Shown here: in pieces, positions 1 through 6,167 of the stretch
How positions within the stretch are numbered: position 1 is the first letter of the stretch
Layout of the letters: each line of letters begins with the position of its first letter
Source: Candidatus Uhrbacteria bacterium
GTDB taxonomy: Bacteria > Patescibacteriota > Patescibacteriia > JACQRZ01
DNA: 12,356 nucleotides
Direction: 5' to 3'
NCBI GenBank assembly: GCA_016209345.1
Contig: JACQWH010000042.1
Span: forward strand, 1-12,356
The notes under the pieces: model-generated
The model's input: the letters and a program-made list of their open reading frames with translations, nothing else
Told to the model about the DNA's origin: nothing
The model's database searches: none
Position numbers and translations under genes: made by a program

Positions 1-40
1 AATTCTTTCTTTGACATAGTGATAGATGCCATAGGTGATA

Positions 41-56
41 CCGTTAAGATTAACGG
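41..56. repeat. Short perfect inverted repeat
   Basis: CCGTTAA and TTAACGG, separated by GA, form a perfect 7-bp-arm dyad. No T-tract follows on either strand, so it is not an obvious terminator. Role unknown; it may belong to the insertion-sequence end. Confidence 0.4.
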
Positions 57-75
57 CATCATTTTACCAGGGATG

Positions 76-115
76 TGACATTTCTACTTCCCTGGAATAT
101 GACATTATCACTTCC
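76..115. repeat. Two direct repeats, 24-bp period
   Basis: TGACATTTCTACTTCC at 76-91 and TGACATTATCACTTCC at 100-115 match at 14 of 16 positions and are spaced 24 bp apart. They lie just outside the possible transposase remnant and may be transposase-binding repeats at an insertion-sequence end. The repeat itself is directly visible; the role is inferred. Confidence 0.5.
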
Positions 116-287
116 TTGCTACATATTTATCGCAGTGGACGGCTCAATGTGTAAGCACCCTCGATTCGTGTAAACTGATTGTGAACGCAGGAATATATCA
201 ACGGGTGTGCGAAAGGCAATCCTAAATAAATTCGACTCTGCGCGATTTCCGGTCGCAGGGTGATCATGAACAGTTATCGTGACAACT

Positions 288-548
288 TTAATTTTTCTGC
301 ATACTCACATTGTGCATCCACGCAATGTAGGCGCCACCAATTTCCGACCAAACCGCAACGCTGATCGCGCCGGCAAACCAACTGATAAAATTCATGCCTG
401 TGTATAAAGGAAAGAGCTGAAAGAGTGCCAAATGCAATTCAGCGGCTTTACCGGTAAGAAAGAGGCCGTACGCCATGCACGCCGTATAGGCGACAATCCC
501 GCCGAGCATACACAATCCTGCATATTTTCCGACAGATAGCTTTCCCAT
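288..548 (-). CDS. Small two-helix membrane protein (DUF5676-like)
   Basis: An 86-residue protein with two hydrophobic segments, about residues 8-31 and 50-76, and a short basic N-terminus. The second segment ends in a glycine-rich stretch followed by AYIAWMHN, which resembles the closing 'GGxIxAWLYN' of the DUF5676 small membrane proteins. I recall such proteins being found near heavy-metal transport genes; their function is unknown. It lies 64 nt downstream of the CsoR-type repressor on the same strand, so it may belong to that metal-response unit, although a possible promoter of its own (TATAAT at 579-584) lies in the gap. The ATG has no clear ribosome-binding site. The membrane topology is well supported; the family assignment is moderate. 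Confidence 0.65.
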   Translation of the reverse strand: MGKLSVGKYAGLCMLGGIVAYTACMAYGLFLTGKAAELHLALFQLFPLYTGMNFISWFAGAISVAVWSEIGGAYIAWMHNVSMQKN

Positions 549-578
549 AAAATAAAAAATTAATAATTAGATACTCTT

Positions 579-608
579 ATTATAATGACGATCGTTTCAA
601 AATGTCGC
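579..608 (-). promoter_or_regulatory. Possible promoter for the small membrane protein gene
   Basis: On the minus strand a perfect TATAAT (-10, 579-584) is preceded after 18 bp by GCGACA (603-608), a weak -35 box. Transcription would start near 572 and give a leader of about 24 nt. The surrounding gap is AT-rich, so a chance match is possible. Confidence 0.35.
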
Positions 609-612
609 GCGA

Positions 613-891
613 TTATTTTTTACGCAACGTGAGATTATATGCCTGAATAATCTCCTTAATAAATTTTTCGCTCTCCGCCCTGCTTGGTGATGCTATCTTT
701 TTTCCACACGTATGGAGATGACTCTCAAGCATAAAATTGCTTGCCTGTCGAATCATTCCAATAGCCGCATTGCACTGTTGAATGATGTCAATACAATATC
801 GATCATCATGAATCATGACAACGATTCGATCCATTTGTCCCCTCGCTTTTTTGAGATTTAACAACGTCTTTTTCTTATATGGTTCTATCAT
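613..891 (-). CDS. csoR: CsoR/FrmR-family metal-responsive transcriptional repressor
   Basis: A 92-residue protein of the DUF156 (CsoR/RcnR/FrmR) family, all-helical repressors that bind DNA as tetramers and release it on binding metal or another ligand. The diagnostic segments are present: a basic N-terminal helix with LKKARGQMDRI, RYCIDIIQQCNAAI, and ESHLHTC. Cys33, His58 and Cys62 have the spacing (25 and then 4 residues) of the Cys-His-Cys Cu(I) site of Mycobacterium tuberculosis CsoR (Cys36, His61, Cys65), so copper is the likely ligand. Cys40 is an additional cysteine. The likely operator is the dyad at 972-992 at the start of its own transcript, implying autoregulation. A copper exporter or chaperone is not seen in this window. 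Family certain; ligand inferred. Confidence 0.92.
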   Translation of the reverse strand: MIEPYKKKTLLNLKKARGQMDRIVVMIHDDRYCIDIIQQCNAAIGMIRQASNFMLESHLHTCGKKIASPSRAESEKFIKEIIQAYNLTLRKK

Positions 892-971
892 ACCTTACAA
901 TGCGTAATGGATTATTCTTCCAGTGCCTGCTGAATAACTGCGCGGACAACATCGAAGCTTTCTGCCCTTCT
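892..971 (-). other. csoR leader with short unexplained open frame
   Basis: This leader of about 100 nt between the predicted start and csoR contains an open minus-strand frame reading RRAESFDVVRAVIQQALEE before a TAA. The peptide looks like an ordinary helical protein C-terminus, but the frame has no ATG, GTG or TTG start after the promoter. It may be the residue of a deleted gene, or chance. Confidence 0.2.
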
Positions 972-1025
972 TATACCTACACCATAGGTATAGGTATACT
1001 TTAAATCATATAAAAAATATGTCAA
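972..1025 (-). promoter_or_regulatory. csoR promoter with candidate CsoR operator
   Basis: On the minus strand TTGACA (1020-1025) and TAAAGT (998-1003) are separated by 16 bp, giving a likely start near 991. Directly at the start region is a perfect dyad, TATACCTA-CACCA-TAGGTATA in plus-strand reading (972-992), followed by an overlapping further TAGGTATA (991-998). The TACC...GGTA arms resemble known CsoR operators. A repressor bound here would block initiation of csoR and its downstream gene. The dyad and boxes are visible; the pairing with CsoR is inferred. Confidence 0.65.
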
Positions 1026-1062
1026 GATGAAAGCATTCTCCCGTCAATAACCGCGGTAAAAT

Positions 1063-2289
1063 CTATCGCGCATACAGGACACCGCTCGCCTCCGTGCTCA
1101 CCTCTTCTAACCGCTCGCAATACCGCTGGACGGTATAGTCGCGAACACTATTTTTTGCATTTTTTGAAAGTACTTCGTAGATCTCCGGCGCTACGGCAGT
1201 CGCCCGCTCCAACGCTTCAATGAGCGATCGCTCATCGCTTGGCGTGAACAGAAATCCATTGACGCCCTCTTCAATATATTCCGCGATGCCCCCAATGCTT
1301 GGGGCAATCACCGGAATACCCAGCGCGCCGCTCTCAAAAATAATCATGGGAGCGTTTTCATAACACAACGACGGAACAATCACGAACGACGTATCGGCAA
1401 GAAATGATGGAACGTCCTGACAGTATCCGGCATAGGTGATGCGCGAATCGCGCGCCGCCGCTTGGCGTACACGCGCCTCAACGCTCCCCTTCCCTGCGAT
1501 ATTCAGCCGCGCATCTTCGCGCCCCCAGTTCTCCCACGCGCGCAGAAGAAACTCAATACCCTTATGCGGCTCGAGTTGTCCGACAAAAGCAACTGTCGTT
1601 CGTCCATCATCGTTGATGCTCGGATGCTCGCGCGCGAGCACTCCGTTTTGCTGAATCGGATTCTGGATCACCGCGCCGCGCGATCGCGGGAAAAATGCAT
1701 GGCGCGCATAAAAATCTTTGAGAAAGCGTGAAGCGAATATCACCGCTGGCGGCGAGCCGAAGAGACGGCGCGTTATCGCGCCCGAAACAAATGCCATGCA
1801 GCGATTGGCAAGTGTGGACTCCTCACCGTGGAGTAAAATACCCGATGGATAGACAAGTCCGATGTCATGAACGGTGTGTATGTGCGGTATGCGGCTTGCG
1901 GCGATCGCGCGAGGAACCGTCAGTCCAATCCCTTTAAGATTATGCGTCATAACACCATCGGGGCGCTCTTTTTTCAAAAGCGAACGAATGACCCAATAGG
2001 AGTGAATACTGAACGTATCAAAAACGTACCAGAGCGCACGCAGAATAATGGGTGGGCGATGGAGGAGGGTAATGAATGAAAAAATATTCAGCGGAAAAAA
2101 TCGGTAGACGCGCACCCCCTCTTCCTGCGTCATCCGCGGAATCAATGAGCGAAATCCGCGCCACTGACAGGTTGATACAACAACCACGTCATGATGTTTT
2201 TTCAGCTCATCAACAACCATCTGAAAAACAACCTCTGCCCCGCCGCGGGAATAGGGCCGATATAAACTTGCAATCAATACGATCTTCAC
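1063..2289 (-). CDS. Family-4 (GT-B) glycosyltransferase
   Basis: A 408-residue cytoplasmic glycosyltransferase that would transfer a sugar from a nucleotide-sugar donor to an envelope glycan or lipid acceptor. The N-terminal Rossmann domain begins MKIVLIASLYRPYSRGGAEV, with the glycine-rich acceptor-side loop typical of GT4. The C-terminal domain starts near FVGQLEPHKGIEFLLRA and carries the E-x7-E donor-binding motif in ENAPMIIFE (Glu311 and Glu319), then GIPVIAPSIGGIAEY and EGVNGFLF. The length is normal for the family. The start is GTG, 15 nt after the stop of the upstream coiled-coil gene, so the two are probably co-transcribed. Donor and acceptor cannot be named from sequence. Confidence 0.93.
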   Translation of the reverse strand: MKIVLIASLYRPYSRGGAEVVFQMVVDELKKHHDVVVVSTCQWRGFRSLIPRMTQEEGVRVYRFFPLNIFSFITLLHRPPIILRALWYVFDTFSIHSYWVIRSLLKKERPDGVMTHNLKGIGLTVPRAIAASRIPHIHTVHDIGLVYPSGILLHGEESTLANRCMAFVSGAITRRLFGSPPAVIFASRFLKDFYARHAFFPRSRGAVIQNPIQQNGVLAREHPSINDDGRTTVAFVGQLEPHKGIEFLLRAWENWGREDARLNIAGKGSVEARVRQAAARDSRITYAGYCQDVPSFLADTSFVIVPSLCYENAPMIIFESGALGIPVIAPSIGGIAEYIEEGVNGFLFTPSDERSLIEALERATAVAPEIYEVLSKNAKNSVRDYTVQRYCERLEEVSTEASGVLYAR

Positions 2290-2304
2290 AGCTCTTCAGT
2301 ACTG

Positions 2305-3411
2305 CTATGATTTATCCTGGCTCGCCTCTTTGCCTGACTTCGTCGTATAGGTACGACCGCCATGCTCACGGCTTTTTTCCTTCCAGGCATCACCGCCCTT
2401 CAGATACGCCCACAACATGTCTTCATTGATAAATACTTCCCTCGGCACTCTGTGTCCGTTCAAGTCCTCAACCGCATCCATGCTCCCCTCATTTTTCCTC
2501 GCGTTTATTCTTCCCATTGCGACAAACTCGTCGGGTGGTAAAAATGACCACGGTACCGCCTGATCGCGGATTGTCAGCCGCAGCGAACCGTGCGGCCCGT
2601 CGATAATAGATCCGCGCAGCAGATTGGCGCGAATCAAATCCTCAATGAATGTTCGCCGCTCGGCATCAATTTCGACAACGCTTCTCCTTCTTGCCGTCCC
2701 CATTTTTTCTAACTCCTCAAACACTTCAGGAATGCTCATCATGTTCGCGCGGGGAGAATGTTCCAGGGCAAGAACAACATCGCTCGTGCTGTCAGATATA
2801 TTCTCAATAAGAATCAAGTGAACCTCCTTGCGTTCCGTACCCTTTTTATGTTCGGGTTCTTTTTCATACGGAATGGACACAGCAGCGGTCTTTATGCGGT
2901 AAATGCCGTCTTGATATGCCGTCTGCCACGATATGTTTTTTATCTTTTCGCGCTCTGCCACCGTATCAAAATTTGCATCGATCGCGACGGCGCCGTTTCC
3001 ACCCCCCTCATGTATTTCTTTCTTTTCCGCAATCACCGCCTCAAGTTTCTCTTGACGTTTTTCCAAATATTCTTTTCTCTTATGCATCCTGCCAAGAAGA
3101 AGCTCAATACCTTGAGCGGCGCTCATTTCTGCATGGTGCTCTATCTGTCGCCTGGTCTCATGAGCAAGCGGAATACCCAATTTATCTTCGATGGACTGAA
3201 GTGTTTCGGATACGCCGGGCAATTCTTCACCGCTGCGCTCCGCGTCTTTCAAAAGTGCTTCGGTAAGAGTAATGCCTGTTTCTATGGTATGAAGCTGTTC
3301 TACGACCATTTTAAGCAGTTCAAACGTATCGGCTGTTTCATTCTTTTTTCTTTCGCGCTCAAAAACGAATTGTTCGCTTTCTGCGCGTGCTTCCTCTTGT
3401 ACCGTTGCCAT
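2305..3411 (-). CDS. Unrecognised coiled-coil protein
   Basis: I do not recognise this protein (368 residues from the chosen start). The first 150 or so residues are strongly charged and helical with heptad-like patterns (many Glu, Lys and Arg), predicting a coiled coil. A glycine-rich linker (EGGGNG) follows, then a mixed segment. The C-terminal part has GSLRLTIRDQ, a proline-rich WSFLPPDEFVAMGR, and a polar Lys/Ser/Gly tail. There is no signal peptide or membrane segment, so it is probably cytoplasmic. The open frame continues upstream to an ATG at 3453, but those extra 14 residues are encoded by the inserted hairpin element, so I chose the ATG at 3411 (MATVQEEARAESEQ). It lies directly upstream of the glycosyltransferase and may act with it. 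Confidence 0.75.
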   Translation of the reverse strand: MATVQEEARAESEQFVFERERKKNETADTFELLKMVVEQLHTIETGITLTEALLKDAERSGEELPGVSETLQSIEDKLGIPLAHETRRQIEHHAEMSAAQGIELLLGRMHKRKEYLEKRQEKLEAVIAEKKEIHEGGGNGAVAIDANFDTVAEREKIKNISWQTAYQDGIYRIKTAAVSIPYEKEPEHKKGTERKEVHLILIENISDSTSDVVLALEHSPRANMMSIPEVFEELEKMGTARRRSVVEIDAERRTFIEDLIRANLLRGSIIDGPHGSLRLTIRDQAVPWSFLPPDEFVAMGRINARKNEGSMDAVEDLNGHRVPREVFINEDMLWAYLKGGDAWKEKSREHGGRTYTTKSGKEASQDKS

Positions 3412-3423
3412 AGAGAATGTGTA

Positions 3424-3593
3424 GAGGCCTCTGCAAAAGGGCTTCCCGGTCATTTTTGAGTCGGTCTTATTCCAAAAAAGATGATGGATGAGGAGGAATA
3501 CTGGAGTATTCCGACGAGTTCAGCGCTTTTTTGGGGCAAGACCGGACAAAAATGAGCCGGAAGAAATACACAATGGACTTTTGCAGAGGGCTC
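3424..3593. mobile_element. MITE-like hairpin element, copy 1
   Basis: A 170-bp element with no gene of its own. The terminal inverted repeats are GAG[G/C]CCTCTGCAAAAG, flanked on both sides by TA (3422-3423 and 3594-3595), a possible target duplication; with the TA included the ends match at 17 of 18 positions. Inside, long imperfect arms (about 3441-3480 and 3525-3563) pair with each other, and a central hairpin GGAATACT-GG-AGTATTCC is at 3495-3512. The whole unit can fold into one long stem. It sits between the nucleotidyltransferase stop and the start of the coiled-coil gene, close to both. A nearly identical inverted copy starts at 12193. Ends of this type suggest mobilisation by an IS5-like transposase, but that is inferred. 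Confidence 0.75.
3495..3512. repeat. Central perfect hairpin of copy 1
   Basis: GGAATACT and AGTATTCC form perfect 8-bp arms around a GG at the tip of the element's long stem. The sequence is unchanged in the second copy. Confidence 0.7.
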
Positions 3594-3614
3594 TATAGTA
3601 TTAATTACTTTGAA

Positions 3615-4325
3615 TTACACCGTTTTTCGGGAAAAAAGATTGACATACCGTTCTGCCCCTTCCAAATCTTGGGGGTATCCGATGGCGTACCAGAACCGTC
3701 CTTTCATTGCTCGAACCGGACGCCGAGAGAGCCATATCCCTATTTGGGCCGCGAGATTGCTCTCGCCGTTTGGCAACATGGGCGCCCCAAGGTCGAGATC
3801 AAAAATATCGTGATGGAGAAGGTTGGGGCCGACATTAACCAGATTCCCTTTCGGATGTGCCGGCTTTTCAATAAGCTCGAGCAACAATCCGTCCGGTGAC
3901 ACGGTGCACACGCCGAAACGTTCGGGGTGTTCATGTTCGATTACCAATACCGCCGGTAAGTCGCTTGCCGCCAGCGCCGAGAGATCATCGGGATGATACA
4001 GGTCATCGGCTTGCAGGAGAAGGAAGGGCTCGCCGTTCAAGAACGGCTGAGCTTTGACAAGCGCATCGCCGGTCCCCTTCTGCCGGGACTGATCGACGTA
4101 CACGATGTGTTTCCCACTCCATTCATTGCCGAAATATTCTTTTATTTTCTCCTGCTTGTATCCAACCACAAGAATCACCTCTTCAATCTCTTTGGGCAAC
4201 ATATTCAGCGTGTATTCCAGAATTGGCTTCCCGCCAATAAGCACCATTGGCTTTGGGCGATCATCGGTCAACGGCCTCAACCGCATCCCTTCTCCGGCTG
4301 CTAAAATTACTGCCTGCATAAGCAT
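3615..4325 (-). CDS. Sugar-1-phosphate nucleotidyltransferase
   Basis: A 236-residue single-domain enzyme of the NTP_transferase family (RmlA/GlmU/ManC-like), which joins a sugar 1-phosphate to an NTP to make a nucleotide sugar and pyrophosphate in the cytoplasm. The signature loop GEGMRLRPLTDDRPKP is at residues 11-26 (Gly11, Gly13, Arg15, Lys25). KGTGDAL follows at 83-89, then QADD (Asp107, expected metal ligand) and LIEKP further on. There is no C-terminal left-handed beta-helix, so it is not a full bifunctional GlmU. It starts 4 nt after the PsbP-like gene stops; an alternative ATG is two codons downstream (MQAVILAAG). It likely supplies donors for glycosyltransferases such as the one at 1063-2289. 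The specific sugar and nucleotide cannot be decided. Confidence 0.92.
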   Translation of the reverse strand: MLMQAVILAAGEGMRLRPLTDDRPKPMVLIGGKPILEYTLNMLPKEIEEVILVVGYKQEKIKEYFGNEWSGKHIVYVDQSRQKGTGDALVKAQPFLNGEPFLLLQADDLYHPDDLSALAASDLPAVLVIEHEHPERFGVCTVSPDGLLLELIEKPAHPKGNLVNVGPNLLHHDIFDLDLGAPMLPNGESNLAAQIGIWLSRRPVRAMKGRFWYAIGYPQDLEGAERYVNLFSRKTV

Positions 4326-4329
4326 TCAT

Positions 4330-4905
4330 CTATTGCTTTATTTCAACTGATTCAAGCACGTTTTGAAACGTTTGTACAGCCGCGGAGAACACGTCGCGGG
4401 GCGAAGCAAATGTCATGATATATTCCTTTGTCCCGTTGACTGTCCAGACCTGGATACCGTCAATAGGCGTTTCGTTTTTTTGGGCGTGGTATGCAAATCG
4501 GCGAGCTGGCTGCGCGCCAAGCAGTATCGGCTCAACCGCTTCCTTGTCGATATTCGTACCCGCGCTGACAGCTGACTCTTGCAGTTCCCGGATGTTTTTT
4601 TCGGTCATTTCATCAAGGGATTCCTCATTATTTCTCTTTGTCAAAACAAGGATGAGCGTTGTTCCGTCTTTGCCCGAGAAAAGAATACCGTTTGGCGCAA
4701 TAAACCGCTCTTCCCACTCTCGCGGGTAGCGAAACGATATGCCAAACTCTGCATTTCGAAATACGCGGGTGGGTGACTCTAAGCCGGCAAACACATTCTC
4801 CAGTACATCTGGCTTCACGCCACGAAAAAAAACAATGGCGGCGCCAACCATACCGACAAGGAGAACAATGCCAAACCATATAAAAAGAAAACGGATTGAT
4901 TTCAT
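4330..4905 (-). CDS. Membrane-anchored PsbP-like protein
   Basis: A 191-residue protein with one N-terminal hydrophobic helix (about residues 6-28) after a short basic start, so the rest probably lies outside the cytoplasm. The outer part resembles the PsbP/DUF1795 fold: FGISFRYPREWEE, then FSGKDGTTLILVL, AQPARRFAYH, and the closing YIMTFASP...FQNVLESVEI. Such domains are common in bacteria and their role outside photosystem II is mostly unknown. The ATG overlaps the upstream stop by one base (TAATG), with a good GGGAG ribosome-binding site about 9 nt before it, which indicates translational coupling with the upstream membrane protein gene. Fold assignment is from motif pattern only. Confidence 0.75.
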   Translation of the reverse strand: MKSIRFLFIWFGIVLLVGMVGAAIVFFRGVKPDVLENVFAGLESPTRVFRNAEFGISFRYPREWEERFIAPNGILFSGKDGTTLILVLTKRNNEESLDEMTEKNIRELQESAVSAGTNIDKEAVEPILLGAQPARRFAYHAQKNETPIDGIQVWTVNGTKEYIMTFASPRDVFSAAVQTFQNVLESVEIKQ

Positions 4906-5804
4906 TATACGGCTCCCGCCGGCATGGACGCCGGCGCGCTTGGCGCGGTGGCGGGTGAAGATCCGGTCAATTTTCTATAAGCATAGGCAAGCATCAGGGC
5001 GGCCATTGGGGCGGTGACGAGGATACCCACAAGAAATACGAAAAGTCCGAGAATATTCAACGCGGCAAGCATCACATACAGTAAAAACAGCGACCCCTTA
5101 TGCCCCCGCGTCGCTTGCGCGCTCATTCTAAACGAATCCATGATTGACACTTTTTTATCAACCAGAAAATAGGGCCACAGACCGTATGTAAGCATCACGT
5201 AGATGCCCGGCACGATCAATAAAATCAGCCCGATAGCGACTCCGATTGTGTACAGAATCGTTGCGCCAAGATACCGAAAAAACAGCGGGAGCTGCGAAAA
5301 AATATCCGAAAAACGCGGCTGAGCTCCGTCGATTATGTGAAGCGCAAGGGCAATAAAACCCGATTGCAAAATGACGCCCAAAAGAAAGGAAGCGATCATA
5401 TTCAGCCCGCTTGATAGCGGTTCATCGCTGGGTACTTGCAGGGCGGCCTGAGCTAGTGCCGTAAGAAGCGTGGGAATCTGTGCAAACAGCTGCAAACAGA
5501 TTACAACGCCAATGAGCAGCCACAGATGCTTTTTTGTAAGGGGCCATACCGCCCCAAACAGCTCTTTCCGGGGAAAATCCTTTGGATTGACAAAAAAAAC
5601 AATCAACAGCGCTATGGCAAGCGCGACCAAAGCAATGCCCCCCAGCACGACAAGCGAGGCGATACTGCCTGGCGGTGATCCGCTTGCCGTTGTCTGGGGA
5701 AAAGCCGCGCTTTGGGCAAAAACAGCCGATGTCCCGATAAAGGAAAAAAGGATCGTGGCACAAACACTGGCGACTCGCCCATTTTCCATACATGGTCGTA
5801 TCAT
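4905..5804 (-). CDS. Multipass membrane protein with signal peptide
   Basis: A protein of about 299 residues. The chosen ATG at 5804 (MIRPCMENGR), or the ATG five codons later at 5789, gives a clean signal peptide ending near SAVFAQS. A Ser/Pro/Gly linker and about six hydrophobic helices follow. The segment LILLIVPGIYVMLTYGLWPYFLVDKK, followed by SFRMSAQATRGHKG and a final hydrophobic pair ending AYAYRKL, is the pattern of an uncharacterised family of membrane proteins resembling the YciC/DUF975 and GPDPase membrane-domain groups. The frame is open upstream to 6008, but that stretch covers a good promoter and a perfect palindrome and reads as non-membrane junk, so I exclude it. It is first in the cluster with the PsbP-like and nucleotidyltransferase genes. 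Function unknown. Confidence 0.8.
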   Translation of the reverse strand: MIRPCMENGRVASVCATILFSFIGTSAVFAQSAAFPQTTASGSPPGSIASLVVLGGIALVALAIALLIVFFVNPKDFPRKELFGAVWPLTKKHLWLLIGVVICLQLFAQIPTLLTALAQAALQVPSDEPLSSGLNMIASFLLGVILQSGFIALALHIIDGAQPRFSDIFSQLPLFFRYLGATILYTIGVAIGLILLIVPGIYVMLTYGLWPYFLVDKKVSIMDSFRMSAQATRGHKGSLFLLYVMLAALNILGLFVFLVGILVTAPMAALMLAYAYRKLTGSSPATAPSAPASMPAGAV

Positions 5805-5832
5805 AGAACTAGTGCTATGGATTAGTATTTGT

Positions 5833-5865
5833 AGTATATCATAAAACGACACAGAATAAAAGCAA
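5833..5865 (-). promoter_or_regulatory. Promoter of the membrane protein cluster
   Basis: On the minus strand TTGCTT (5860-5865) and TATGAT (5838-5843) are separated by 16 bp, with a second possible -10, TATACT (5833-5838), overlapping it. It lies about 30 nt upstream of the ATG at 5804 and supports that start over the upstream open frame. Confidence 0.55.
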
Positions 5866-5959
5866 CGACACTGATCCGTGATAAAGTTGACGCCAAGGAA
5901 TGACTCATATGATGTTGAAGGGATGTCTTTGAATGAAATGACAAAAGAATTCATCCTGC

Positions 5960-5989
5960 GCTTAAAATATGCTATAGCATATTTTAAGC
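5960..5989. repeat. Perfect 30-bp palindrome
   Basis: The half-site GCTTAAAATATGCTA is followed directly by its exact reverse complement, with no spacer. It is AT-rich with GC at both ends. No T-tract follows that would make it a standard terminator. Its place between divergent promoters suggests an operator for a dimeric or tetrameric regulator, though a cruciform or processed RNA hairpin is also possible. Confidence 0.85.
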
Positions 5990-6104
5990 ACAAAACACTC
6001 TCCTGCAACCATTCAAGATGAATGGATGAATTGGGGTGAAAAAATCAACAGGGAATATTGAGGCGCGTCAATGATGTTCGTGGACATGAACGGTCACCTT
6101 CATC

Positions 6105-6132
6105 TTGACGAATGACATGATTTCTTTAAAAT
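6105..6132 (+). promoter_or_regulatory. Promoter of the HtrA-like protease
   Basis: TTGACG (6105-6110) and TAAAAT (6127-6132) are separated by 16 bp, each one mismatch from consensus. Transcription would start near 6139, about 29 nt before the ATG at 6168. The TTG inside the -35 box opens a longer frame, but that start would lie upstream of the transcript. Confidence 0.6.
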
Positions 6133-6167
6133 GGAACATATCCAATATTATCCATCATCTCTCGCAT

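Larger units (their letters stand above)
1..287 (-). pseudogene. Gene-free edge with possible decayed insertion-sequence end
   Basis: No intact gene is visible here. On the minus strand two short overlapping open stretches look like the C-terminal end of a DDE integrase-type transposase broken by a frameshift: one frame (about 190-230) reads LFRIAFRTPVDIF, resembling the closing 'KTPxEVF' segment of IS30/IS481-like transposases, and another (about 129-177) reads QFTRIEGAYTLSRPLR and ends in a TAA at 127-129. Just beyond that stop are two direct repeats of the form TGACATTNTNACTTCC (76-91 and 100-115), the kind of repeated terminal motif seen at the ends of some integrase-type insertion sequences. 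Further out is a dyad CCGTTAA-GA-TTAACGG (41-56). The family resemblance is from memory of motifs and is weak. It could also be unrelated noncoding DNA. Confidence 0.3.
5805..6167. promoter_or_regulatory. Divergent intergenic regulatory region
   Basis: A 363-bp gap between the leftward membrane protein cluster and the rightward protease gene. It holds the leftward promoter (5833-5865), a perfect 30-bp palindrome (5960-5989), a 7-bp-arm dyad CCATTCA-AGA-TGAATGG (6009-6025), an imperfect dyad GTTCGTGGACATGAAC (6076-6091) and the rightward promoter (6105-6132). No convincing gene is present. Confidence 0.6.

Noticed and set aside
238..258. Terminator after the small membrane protein gene
   Set aside because: CTGCG and CGCAG can pair, but the stem is short and imperfect and no T-tract follows on the minus strand.
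2758..3459. Rightward 233-residue open frame opposite the coiled-coil gene
   Set aside because: It is antisense to the coiled-coil gene and has a Phe/Cys/Leu-rich composition typical of a shadow frame. The minus strand gives the charged, protein-like translation.
3531..3899. Rightward open frame starting in the hairpin element
   Set aside because: It runs antisense through the nucleotidyltransferase, whose motifs are unmistakable on the other strand.
5805..6008. N-terminal extension of the membrane protein to an ATG at 6008
   Set aside because: It would cover a good promoter and the perfect palindrome, reads as an unlikely cysteine-rich peptide, and hides the clean signal peptide starting at 5804 or 5789.
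6076..6091. LexA-like box GTTCGTGGACATGAAC near the protease
   Set aside because: The half-sites are in the opposite order to the GAAC...GTTC of Gram-positive LexA boxes, the dyad has mismatches, and no LexA is in the window.
6105..6167. TTG start for the protease at 6105
   Set aside because: The TTG is part of a near-consensus -35 box, and the ATG at 6168 gives a normal signal anchor.
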